Shown: positions 7,554-15,844 of the stretch, in pieces
Numbering within the stretch: the first letter of the stretch is position 1
Layout of the letters: every line of letters begins with the position of its first letter
Assembly (NCBI GenBank): GCA_025360845.1
Contig: JANYBJ010000085.1
Span: 1-33,634 of the forward strand
Direction of reading: 5' to 3'
DNA length: 33,634 nt
From: a bacterium
GTDB lineage: Bacteria; Verrucomicrobiota; Kiritimatiellia; RFP12; UBA1067
Program-made: the position numbers and the translations under genes
Notes under the pieces: generated by a model
The model's input: only the letters and a program-made list of their open reading frames with translations
Database searches by the model: none
Told to the model about the DNA's origin: nothing

Positions 7554-9935
7554 ATGAACAAGCGAATCGGTTATGTGGGTCTCGTGTGTATGTCATTTCT
7601 TCTGAATCTGTCGGCGGAAAACACCCGCATCTGGGCGGTGAACGCGGGCAGCGCCACCCGGTACGGCGATTTCGCGGGTGACACGAATGTGAACGGTTGG
7701 TTTGGCTTGGGCGCCGCAAACAATCTGGCGGAACTGACCGATCCCGCGCCCGCCGAGGTCTACCAAACACTCAAGTACCATCCGTCGGCCTTCAGCTATT
7801 CAGTCTCGCCGCTGCAGCCCGGCGGCCGCTACACGCTTCGCCTGCATTACAACGAACAGTGGACCGACCACACGTTTTCGCTCGCCGTGAACGGCGTGCA
7901 GGTCGAGTCCGCTTTCAATACCTTCGCCGCGGCCGGCAATCAGTTTTATGTCGCGGTGATCCGCGAGTACCCGGTTCAGATTCCTGCGGACGGGATAATC
8001 AATCTGGCGTTCGCCGGTGCGGGCGGCGGCTGCACGGTGAACGGCATCGAGGTGGTCGAGGATGCGACCAACAACCTGATCCGGCCCTTGGCCTCCTGCT
8101 GGCCGCAGCGCGTGCCGGGATCCTTTCCGGCAACCTACAAGACCGTGGTCGGCCTGTCGTGGCAGCAGTCAGTCTACGGCAATCTTCCCGACACGGTGTG
8201 TACCGTGTTCCGTTCGACGAACGATTGGGCCTCCTTCACGCCGGTCGCCGTCCTGACCAATCTCGCGCTTTTCAACGACGCCGACATCACGCTTGGCCAA
8301 ACGAACCGCTATTTCGTCAAGCGGGGCGCGTTCACAGCCGCTTTCGCAGGCACACCGCAACCGGGCGAGTGCGCGTCGGTTGCCATTCCTCTGGCCGACA
8401 ACTACGCCATCCCCTACCGCCGCGTCTGGGCCGTGAACTGCGGCTATACCGGCACGGAAGTGTTCGGGGAGTTCGCTCCGGACACGCAGTACTCCAGCGT
8501 GGAGCCCAACACCGCTTCAACAGGCAGCGCCATCACCATCCCGGACACTCTGGACTTCCCCGCGCCGATGAGCGTGTATCAGAGTGTGCGATTCACGTTT
8601 TCGCCTGCTGGCTTCTCCTATGCGTTTCCTGTGCTGACCAATCGCCCGTACCGCCTGCGGCTGCATTTCGCCGAAGCGTGGGGATCGCAACGATCGCTTG
8701 GTCTGGTTGTAAACGGCTTTACTGTGACCAACAACTACAACATCACCGTAGCCGCCGGCGGCAATCTGACCGCCACAATCTTAGAGCATGACTGCATCGC
8801 CGGAGCCGACGGTCAAGTGCGGGTTGGCATCACTCGGGGGGCGATTGACAACCCGATGGTGAACGGCATCGAGCTTGTGGAGTTCTACTACGCGCCGCCG
8901 ATCACCGGGGAGCTGCCGGTGACGGTCTCCAACACCTGGGAGGCGGTTGCGGAGCTGAAGTCGCGCGTCAGCAACACCGCCACCTATTCCGGCACGGTCT
9001 GGCGGGCCGATGTGGCCGACGGCGTCTACACGTCGGTCGGGTCAATGCCCTACAGCCGCAACCTGTGGTGGGATACTCCCGAAACCGGTTTGGAGACCAA
9101 CAAGAGCTACCGCTATGTGGTCAGGACTGACAGCGTGACGCCTGAGACCCACGCGCCGGGAGCGGAACTGCCGCGCTTCATCCCCAACCGCTATTCCGTC
9201 TGGATGGGCAGCGGGAACCTCCTGCATTTTGTGCCGCCGTTCGGGTTCTTGCAGAGCGGGGGCAATCCTTACACGGTTGCCACTGCGATTGACCGCACGG
9301 GCGCGTCGGGCGCGGCCCCGCTGGCGGTTTATCAGCAGCAATATTATAACGATCCGCTGAGTTTCCTGTTCACCGCGCTGCATGCGGGAGCGAGTTACCG
9401 GTTGCGCCTGCATTTTGCCGAGACCTACTTCCCGGCTGTTGGCGGAAGGCGGATCAACATCGCCGTCAACAGCCAGACCGTCAACGCGGATTTCGATGCA
9501 GGATGGGCCGCCGGGGCGGTCAACCGCGCCGTTGCGCCCGAGTTTACGGTCACGGCCGACGGGCTGGGTCAGATTGCCGTGCTCTTGACGGGTGTCAACC
9601 AGATCCCGCTCCTCGCCGCGCTCGAGGTCCGCGCGACGGCCGTGACCGCGGTACCGGCGGGGCTCTTGCTGACGCCCGGCGAAGCGAAAGTCGCGCTGTC
9701 GTGGCAGCCGGTCGTGGGCGCGGACGGGTACGCCGTGTACCGCACGGCGGCGGGCGGCCAGCCGCAAGAGCTCGGACGCGTTGCAGGCACCACGTTCACG
9801 GACACCACGGGTGTGATCGGAGCGACCTACACCTACGCCGTCCGGGGTTACAACGAGATGGGAACAGGTCCTGCCGTCACAGCGGAACCGGTGCGCTATC
9901 CACCCAGAAAAGGAACCCTGATTTGTATTTTCTAA
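7554..9935 (+). CDS. secreted protein with three malectin-like domains and an Fn3-like C-terminus
   Basis: Three repeats of VYQ...YRLRLHFAE...(I/L)(A/V)VN; C-terminal VALSWQPVVGADGYAVYRTAAGG Fn3-like. Confidence 0.8.
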   Translation: MNKRIGYVGLVCMSFLLNLSAENTRIWAVNAGSATRYGDFAGDTNVNGWFGLGAANNLAELTDPAPAEVYQTLKYHPSAFSYSVSPLQPGGRYTLRLHYNEQWTDHTFSLAVNGVQVESAFNTFAAAGNQFYVAVIREYPVQIPADGIINLAFAGAGGGCTVNGIEVVEDATNNLIRPLASCWPQRVPGSFPATYKTVVGLSWQQSVYGNLPDTVCTVFRSTNDWASFTPVAVLTNLALFNDADITLGQTNRYFVKRGAFTAAFAGTPQPGECASVAIPLADNYAIPYRRVWAVNCGYTGTEVFGEFAPDTQYSSVEPNTASTGSAITIPDTLDFPAPMSVYQSVRFTFSPAGFSYAFPVLTNRPYRLRLHFAEAWGSQRSLGLVVNGFTVTNNYNITVAAGGNLTATILEHDCIAGADGQVRVGITRGAIDNPMVNGIELVEFYYAPPITGELPVTVSNTWEAVAELKSRVSNTATYSGTVWRADVADGVYTSVGSMPYSRNLWWDTPETGLETNKSYRYVVRTDSVTPETHAPGAELPRFIPNRYSVWMGSGNLLHFVPPFGFLQSGGNPYTVATAIDRTGASGAAPLAVYQQQYYNDPLSFLFTALHAGASYRLRLHFAETYFPAVGGRRINIAVNSQTVNADFDAGWAAGAVNRAVAPEFTVTADGLGQIAVLLTGVNQIPLLAALEVRATAVTAVPAGLLLTPGEAKVALSWQPVVGADGYAVYRTAAGGQPQELGRVAGTTFTDTTGVIGATYTYAVRGYNEMGTGPAVTAEPVRYPPRKGTLICIF

Positions 9936-10071
9936 CGCGGGCGGAGCCCGCAACCCTCACCCCGACCCTCTCCCAGAGGGCGAGGGAGGGGGCAACAACG
10001 TTCTTTTTATCACTGTTACGAAGCCGTAAGGCACTAATCCTTTTGTCGCAGGAGAAAGCCGAAGCTGGAAA

Positions 10072-10139
10072 TGGAGGGCGAGTGTCCTCACGAGCCGCAG
10101 AACGTTTTGCCCGGCGGCACGACAGAGTCTCGCCCTCCA
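10072..10139. repeat. inverted repeat with 11-bp perfect arms
   Basis: TGGAGGGCGAG (10072-10082) / CTCGCCCTCCA (10129-10139); GGCGAGTGTCCTCACGAGCCGCAG resembles GGCGAGCGTCCCGCGAGCCGCAG at 3411. Confidence 0.6.
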
Positions 10140-10217
10140 GGTGAATGCGCAGATGAAATTGCCCGCCGGGCGGGACGTCTTTTTTGGACAGTCACGGGGA
10201 CATGTGTTATCTTTGGA

Positions 10218-10343
10218 TTGCGCTGAAAAAGTCAACAGCCAACGCCTTACGGCGTCACTACGAACGCTTCACATCCGTTAGTAGTGCGCCCGTGAGGGCG
10301 TTTTCGTTCGATCCAACACCAGCCGCCGACTTTTTCAGCGCAA
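10218..10343. mobile_element. MITE-like element with 16-bp perfect terminal inverted repeats
   Basis: TTGCGCTGAAAAAGTC (10218-10233) and GACTTTTTCAGCGCAA (10328-10343) are exact reverse complements; the interior carries two GTAGT-type palindromic repeats and no coding capacity. Confidence 0.55.
10241..10302. repeat. two palindromic GTAGT-type repeat copies within the 16-bp-TIR element
   Basis: AACGCCTTACGGCGTCACTACGAAC (10241-10265) and GTAGTGCGCCCGTGAGGGCG (about 10281-10300). Confidence 0.65.
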
Positions 10344-10371
10344 CCATCTTTAGGCAAAACATGAGGTTGCC

Positions 10372-11367
10372 ATGCAGACGATACGGTACCGGAACGGAAA
10401 CGAGATCCATCGCGCGGATGACTGCCTGCCGCTGACACGCGCGGTGGAAGCCGGCGAGATGGAGTTATACGCGCTGAGCCGCCACAGCTATCCCGGTATG
10501 CCGCTGAAGGCGGACGAGGCGCCCGGGGTCTGCTCGCTGGGTTTCTGGAAAACGCTCGGCGAGCAGCACCAGGGGCTGCCGCCGCACCGTAACGAGGGCG
10601 TCGAGCTGACGATGTCGCTGCAGGGCGAGACGCCGGTGACGGTGGAGGGCAAGCCGTATGTCTTGCGGCCGGGCGAGCTGATGGTGACCCGCCCGTGGCA
10701 AGTCCACTCCGTCGGCAGCCCGGTCTTCGCTCCCGGCAAGGTGGGCTGGCTGATCCTCGACGTGGGCATGCGACATCCGCACCAGGAGTGGGAATGGCCC
10801 CCGTGGGTGGTGCTGTCGAAAAGCGAAGTCGCCTTTCTGACGCGGTCGCTGCGGCAGAACGAGGATGCGATCCGCCCGGTTCCCGAAGCGCTTACCGAGG
10901 TCTTCGGACGTCTGGTGCGGATCGCCAAGGAGCCGGACGCGCCGCACCGCGGCTCGCGGGTCGTCGTGGCGGTGAACGCGCTGCTGCTGGAGCTGTTCGA
11001 CCTGTTCGAGTCGCGCCCGGTCCGGTTCAGTCCCGCGCTGACCGACGCCTCGCGCAGCGTCCGGCTTTTTCTGGAGGAGCTGCACGCGCGGCTGGCCGAG
11101 CCCTGGAGCGTGCGGAGCATGGCCGAGGCCTGCGGGCTCGGCGTGACGCATTTCACGCGCCATTTCCAACTGGTGACCGGCGAGTCGCCCGCGTGCCACC
11201 TGCTCGGCGTGCGGCTGGAGTCAGCCGCCCGCCGGCTGCGGGAAGCGCCCGGCACGGCGGTTGCGGAAATCGCGCGGCAGGTCGGCTTCCCGCACGCCAA
11301 CTATTTCGCCCGCGTGTTCATGCAGCGCTACGGCTGCACCCCCGGGGTGTGGCGGACGGGCGGATGA
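10372..11367 (+). CDS. AraC family transcriptional regulator (cupin sensor)
   Basis: Cupin-like LRPGELMVTRPWQVHSVG; C-terminal HTH SVRSMAEACGLGVTHFTRHFQLVTGESP...IARQVGFPHANYFARVFMQRYGCTP. Confidence 0.92.
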   Translation: MQTIRYRNGNEIHRADDCLPLTRAVEAGEMELYALSRHSYPGMPLKADEAPGVCSLGFWKTLGEQHQGLPPHRNEGVELTMSLQGETPVTVEGKPYVLRPGELMVTRPWQVHSVGSPVFAPGKVGWLILDVGMRHPHQEWEWPPWVVLSKSEVAFLTRSLRQNEDAIRPVPEALTEVFGRLVRIAKEPDAPHRGSRVVVAVNALLLELFDLFESRPVRFSPALTDASRSVRLFLEELHARLAEPWSVRSMAEACGLGVTHFTRHFQLVTGESPACHLLGVRLESAARRLREAPGTAVAEIARQVGFPHANYFARVFMQRYGCTPGVWRTGG

Positions 11368-11377
11368 CCGTTCCGCT

Positions 11378-11993
11378 TTACCGGCCGGGCTCCCGCGTGC
11401 GCAGGGTTGTGCCGTCGTCGATGAGCTCAATCAGGCGCAGGCGCTCCAGAGGTTCCGTGTTGGGCTGGTGCAGCGCCAGCAGGAGCCTGCCGTCGAAGGA
11501 CGTGAAGATCATGCCGTGGCCGCCGTTCATGGTGTAGATCGGCGCGTGCTTCTTCCAAGGTCCGGCGATGAGGCCCGACTCCGAGCGGGCCAGCAGAACG
11601 CAGTACTCTTTGCCGGGAATGAACGTGGACCAGATCATGAAGAGCTTGCCGCTCTTGGGGCTCTTGTACAGGTCAGAGATAATAGGCGTTGTTGAACGCG
11701 TGCATCTCCGGCGCCCAGACCATCGCCACTCCCGAGTCTTTGGGCAGCGTGAGAACAGGGCGCGGCGCAGTCCACTCCGCGAGGTTCTTACTGGTGTAAA
11801 CCTCGACGCCCTGGAAGCCGCTGCCCGCGCGGTTCTCGGCTTGGACGTAGAGATAATAGGTGGCGGTCTTCTGACTCGCATAGATAAAAGGGTCACGCAC
11901 GCGGATTTCCTCGGTTTTCAAAAGCGGCGTCTGACCCCAAACGATGCCGGCTGACATCCAGATGGCAACTGCGGAACGTATCGTGTTATTCAT
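11378..11993 (-). pseudogene. glycoside hydrolase family 43-like gene, internally deleted and frameshifted
   Basis: N-terminal MNNTIRSAVAIWMSAGIVWGQ...VRDPFIYAS...AMVWAPEMHAFNNAYYL* meets a different frame DLYKSPKSGKLFMIWSTFIPGKEYCVLLARSESGLIAGPW...GGHGMIF at about 11675-11685. Confidence 0.8.
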
Positions 11994-12015
11994 AGGCGCG
12001 CTCTTATCCGGGGTG

Positions 12016-12795
12016 TTATTTCTTGTCAGCTATCGCCTTCTTGCGCTTGTCGCGGATGTACATCGCGGTGCCGCTGCGCAGGTCGAAGTCAAACAGGTCG
12101 GTGGCCTGGATGAGCTTGCTCCAGCTTTTGAAGCCATAGTTGACCGGCGAGTAGGACTTCTGGTTGGTGATGTACTGCGAGACGGCGCTCATGTGCGACC
12201 AGCCGTCGTCGCCTGCCGTGTTCTCGCAGGCGAGGCGGAGCAGGTGGACCAGGCCGGTGTCACCGCGAAGCTCGTTTTTGGTTTTCTGGGCAGGCTTGGC
12301 GGCAGCCGCCTTGGGCTTGGCGGCGGCCGCATCGGCAGGCTCCTCGTCGCGCTCGCGGGCGGCGGAGATCAGGTCCTCGGTGAAGATGAACTGCGAGCAG
12401 GCCTTGACGAAAGGGTCGGGGGTTTTCTTCTCGCCGAAGCCGAACACCTCCTTGCCGCTCTCCAGCAGGCGGACGACCAGCGGCGTGAAGTCGCTGTCGC
12501 TGCTCATCACCGCAAAGCAGTCAACCTCGTTGGTATAGAGGATGTCCATCGCGTCGATGATCATGGCCGCGTCGGTGGCGTTTTTCCCTTTGGTGTAGCC
12601 GAACTGCTGGACGGGCTTGAGCGCGAAGAGCAGGGAGTGCCGCTCCCAGTGCTTTAGCTCGGCGCTCTTCCAGTCGCCGTAGGCGCGGCGGATGTTGACG
12701 ACCCCGTACTTGGCCAGCTCGTTCAGCACCGGTTCCACCGCCTCGCGGCTGGTGTTCTCGCAGTCGATCAGCAACGCGATGTTCTTGTTCTTCAT
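12016..12795 (-). CDS. NYN (PIN-like) domain protein with C-terminal OST-HTH/LOTUS domain
   Basis: MKNKNIALLIDCENTSREAVEPVLNEL...KGKNATDAAMIIDAMDILYTNEVDCFAVMSSDSDFTPLVVRLLESGKEVFGFG; C-terminus GWSHMSAVSQYITNQKSYSPVNYGFKSWSKLIQATDLFDF. Confidence 0.93.
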   Translation of the reverse strand: MKNKNIALLIDCENTSREAVEPVLNELAKYGVVNIRRAYGDWKSAELKHWERHSLLFALKPVQQFGYTKGKNATDAAMIIDAMDILYTNEVDCFAVMSSDSDFTPLVVRLLESGKEVFGFGEKKTPDPFVKACSQFIFTEDLISAARERDEEPADAAAAKPKAAAAKPAQKTKNELRGDTGLVHLLRLACENTAGDDGWSHMSAVSQYITNQKSYSPVNYGFKSWSKLIQATDLFDFDLRSGTAMYIRDKRKKAIADKK

Positions 12796-12956
12796 GTGAA
12801 CAGCTTAGCAGAGTCGGGAAGAATCTGGAAACTGGAAACTCGCCGCGCCGAAAACCGTGCTTGCCACGTTTTGATCGGTCTCGCATAATGTAATCCGGTT
12901 AGGGTCGCAGAAGGTCCTCAAGAGGGTGTCTTCGTTCACGCAAAGAAAGGAATCAG

Positions 12957-13472
12957 GTGTTTTACGGAACAACCAAACGTCGCCGGACCGGGCCGCGACC
13001 TTCGCGCTTGGATGCGGACACTTTGGCCGCGCTCCGCGCCTATCTCGCCGAACGGAAGGTGCCGGAGGACGCCGTGGCCGCACCTTACGTTTGCGAGCCG
13101 CCTGCGGAACTGGCCGTCTATCTCGCGCAGGCGGGCGTCCCGTTCTCGCGGCGGCTGCTGCAACTCATCCGGGCGAGCGGCCTGAGCGAGGTCGAAATCT
13201 ACAAGCGCGCGCACGTTGACCGCAAGCTGTTCTCGAAGATCAGGAGCGACCCGAACTACCAGCCCAAAAAGACGACCGTGATCGCCTTCGCGCTGGCTTT
13301 GCGCCTCTCGCTGGAAGAGACGCAGGAGCTTCTGTCTTCCGCAGGCTTCGCGCTCTCCGGCAGCACGCCCTTTGACCTGATCGTCCGTTTCTTCGTCGAG
13401 CGCGGCGAACACGACCTTTTTCTGGTCAACGACGCGCTGTACGCGTTCGGCCAGCCGGTTCTCATGGTGTGA
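12957..13472 (+). CDS. HTH-like protein ([36 protein letters not shown] family)
   Basis: GTG start after AAAGGA; conserved-looking motif [65 protein letters not shown]...[31 protein letters not shown]. Confidence 0.75.
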   Translation: [171 protein letters not shown]

Positions 13473-13480
13473 CTAGAAAA

Positions 13481-13499
13481 TGTCGCCTGGCGGGCGACA
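13481..13499 (+). terminator. stem-loop just downstream of the HTH-like gene (no clear T tract)
   Basis: TGTCGCC TGGCG GGCGACA, 7-bp perfect stem. Confidence 0.35.
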
Positions 13500-13585
13500 C
13501 CTCAGCCTTCCGCATGTGCTATGGTTGCGCTGTTTTCACGAACGGATCGTGAGACGCCACACCACCATCAAGTGAGGAGACAGAC

Positions 13586-14203
13586 ATGAACAGTGACACG
13601 AACAACCCGGCGGCCGTACAGAAGACAAACGAGGACGACACGTCTTTCCGCGCCTACCGGCCGCGACTCTCGTTCTACCACGCGAACGGCAAGGGGACCG
13701 GCAGCGCGGCACGCTTCGAGGTCGTCCCGGCCTGCGGAGACCGGGACGGCGCGGTCTTTCTGACCCTCGCGCAGCAGAAGAGCGTGGCCACGGGATCAGT
13801 CGGACAAGGCAACCGCGAGCACGCCACTTTCGACTGGCAGAACCGTGTCACCGTGAAGCTCAATTTCGGCGACCTCTGCCAGATGCTGCTGGTCTTCCGC
13901 GGGCAGGCCTCGTCCATTGCGGACGGCAAGGGGCTGTATCACGACAGCCGCAACATGACCACGATCATCAACCTGACCCGCCAGACCGAGCCGTATCCGG
14001 GCCTGGCGCTCGACGTGTCGCGACGGGGCAAGGCCGAGTCCGATCCGGCGCTCCGCGTGCGCATCGTGCTCAACGGCGCGGAGGCGTTCGGACTCGGGGC
14101 CGCCCTTGAGCAGAGCTTGGGGGTGCTCGCCTTCGGGGTGCCGAAAGACCCCGTTTACGCCCCGGGTCCGGCGCGGGCCGAAGCCGAACGGGCCGCGAGT
14201 TGA
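13586..14203 (+). CDS. conserved-looking hypothetical protein
   Basis: 205-aa ORF with good SD (GAGGAG), non-shadow composition; FYHANGKGTGSAARFEV...VKLNFGDLCQMLLVFRGQASSIADGKGLYHDS...LGVLAFGVPKDP. Confidence 0.7.
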   Translation: MNSDTNNPAAVQKTNEDDTSFRAYRPRLSFYHANGKGTGSAARFEVVPACGDRDGAVFLTLAQQKSVATGSVGQGNREHATFDWQNRVTVKLNFGDLCQMLLVFRGQASSIADGKGLYHDSRNMTTIINLTRQTEPYPGLALDVSRRGKAESDPALRVRIVLNGAEAFGLGAALEQSLGVLAFGVPKDPVYAPGPARAEAERAAS

Positions 14204-14297
14204 GGCGAGCACGCTGTCAGGCCATCGGTTCAGTTGCCGGTCCGGCCTGCTCGTTGCCGATGTCCCCTCGACCTGCTGGATCGGCATGGGCGTCATC

Positions 14298-14376
14298 TAT
14301 CAGTTATTATCAGAAACTATCAAATTGATAATCAGGCTTTACCTGAATATCAAAATATGAGAAGTTGATAATAACT
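14298..14376 (+). promoter_or_regulatory. 10-bp-phased TATCA repeats and 11-bp inverted repeat upstream of the Fic gene
   Basis: TATCA at 14298, 14308, 14318 and 14348; AGTTATTATCA (14302-14312) / TGATAATAACT (14366-14376); TATCAAATTGATA palindrome 14318-14330. Confidence 0.6.
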
Positions 14377-14388
14377 TTAGGAGGCCTT

Positions 14389-15729
14389 GTGAAGATACCA
14401 GCCCGTCCGCCGGATTATGACGATTTGATGAAGCGCTTAGCGGAAAGCATGCCTTTGCCTGAGTTCCTTCTGAAAATTGGCGTGCCCCAATCGGATCCGA
14501 ATTATCTGCACTGGGACGAGTTGCGGCGAAAACCAGCTCCCCGCGGTTATTCGCATGAGGCGTGGTGGTTGGCGCTTAAACTGTGTCGAAGGTGTACCTA
14601 TTGCAGGATTCCGTTGCGAGACAAGAAAGGTGATCCTTTCAGGTACTCGATGCCAAACATGATTCTTGAAGTTCTGGATGGAATTGGGTCGGGTGCGGGT
14701 CGGTCAGGTGTCAAACCTGGCGTGCAAGATGTGCTGCAGCGCATCCGAGCAAGGCATCTTGCAACGCCTATGCTGCAGGAGGCCATTACTTCCAGCCAAC
14801 TTGAAGGCGCGGTGACCACTCGGGCGGTGGCTGAAGCCATGATCCAATCCGGGCGTTCGCCACGCGACAAGAGCGAGCGCATGATCTGCAATAACTATCG
14901 GGCCATGCAAACGATCATGCGGATCAAAAGTCACCCGCTGACATCTGACGTCATATTCGAGCTTCATCGCATTCTGACGGAGGGCACGCTCGATAACCCG
15001 TCTGCCGCCGGGCGGTACAGGACTTCTGAAGAGCCCGTCCACGTTGTTGATCCTGAAGGATTGGTCGTTCATGAGCCACCGCCAGCGGAGGAACTCCCGC
15101 TCCGCATGGTTTCGCTTTGCGCATTCGCGAATGAGGGGGTGCAGGCGACTCCCGGCACGTTCATTTCTCCCATACTCCGGGCGATCATGCTCCATTTCTG
15201 GCTGGCGTACGACCATCCCTTTGTGGATGGAAACGGGCGGACGGCACGGGCGCTCATGTACTGGTTCTTGTTGAACCAAGGCTATGACCTATTCGAGTAT
15301 GTCTCGATCTCAAATATTATCAACAAGGCACGCGCCAAGTACGCACGGGCCTTTATGTACACTGAGACCGACGGCAACGACCTGACCTACTTCATCCGGC
15401 ACCAGACGGATGTGATGCGTCAGGCCATTGGGGATTTGAACGACGAGGTGGCGAGGAGACTGCGCGAGTTGCAGGCAGTCGAAGGGCGGCTGACTCAATT
15501 CCCGGGGCTTAATCAGCGTCAGCAGGCGATCATCGCCGAAGCGCTCAAGCATCCGCACCGCGACATCTCAATCAAGGGGCATCAGGACTTCAGCGGCGTC
15601 GCCTACGCGACCGCCCGTGCAGACTTGCTGGGGCTCAAGGACCTCGGGTTGCTGAGCCAGTCAAGTCGCGGCAAGGCCATGATCTTTAGGCCGGTGTCGG
15701 ATTTGGCTAAGCGGCTGAAGGGTGGATGA
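14389..15729 (+). CDS. Fic/DOC family protein (AMPylase-like) with N-terminal inhibitory-type motif
   Basis: GTG start after GGAGG; Fic motif HPFVDGNGRTAR; inhibitory-like SSQLEGAVTT upstream; winged-helix-like C-terminus. Confidence 0.92.
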   Translation: MKIPARPPDYDDLMKRLAESMPLPEFLLKIGVPQSDPNYLHWDELRRKPAPRGYSHEAWWLALKLCRRCTYCRIPLRDKKGDPFRYSMPNMILEVLDGIGSGAGRSGVKPGVQDVLQRIRARHLATPMLQEAITSSQLEGAVTTRAVAEAMIQSGRSPRDKSERMICNNYRAMQTIMRIKSHPLTSDVIFELHRILTEGTLDNPSAAGRYRTSEEPVHVVDPEGLVVHEPPPAEELPLRMVSLCAFANEGVQATPGTFISPILRAIMLHFWLAYDHPFVDGNGRTARALMYWFLLNQGYDLFEYVSISNIINKARAKYARAFMYTETDGNDLTYFIRHQTDVMRQAIGDLNDEVARRLRELQAVEGRLTQFPGLNQRQQAIIAEALKHPHRDISIKGHQDFSGVAYATARADLLGLKDLGLLSQSSRGKAMIFRPVSDLAKRLKGG

Positions 15730-15783
15730 GAACAGAGAAGAAGCAATGTGCGCGCAAGGGAGGTTGTGGCGGGAGAATGAAGA

Positions 15784-15812
15784 ATCGGACGGATCCGACT
15801 GATCCGTCCGAT
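15784..15812. terminator. 12-bp perfect-stem hairpin between convergent Fic gene and alaS
   Basis: ATCGGACGGATC CGACT GATCCGTCCGAT; no strong T tract. Confidence 0.5.
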
Positions 15813-15844
15813 GTTGTTGCTCCTGCTCGCCCATGGCCCGCGCC

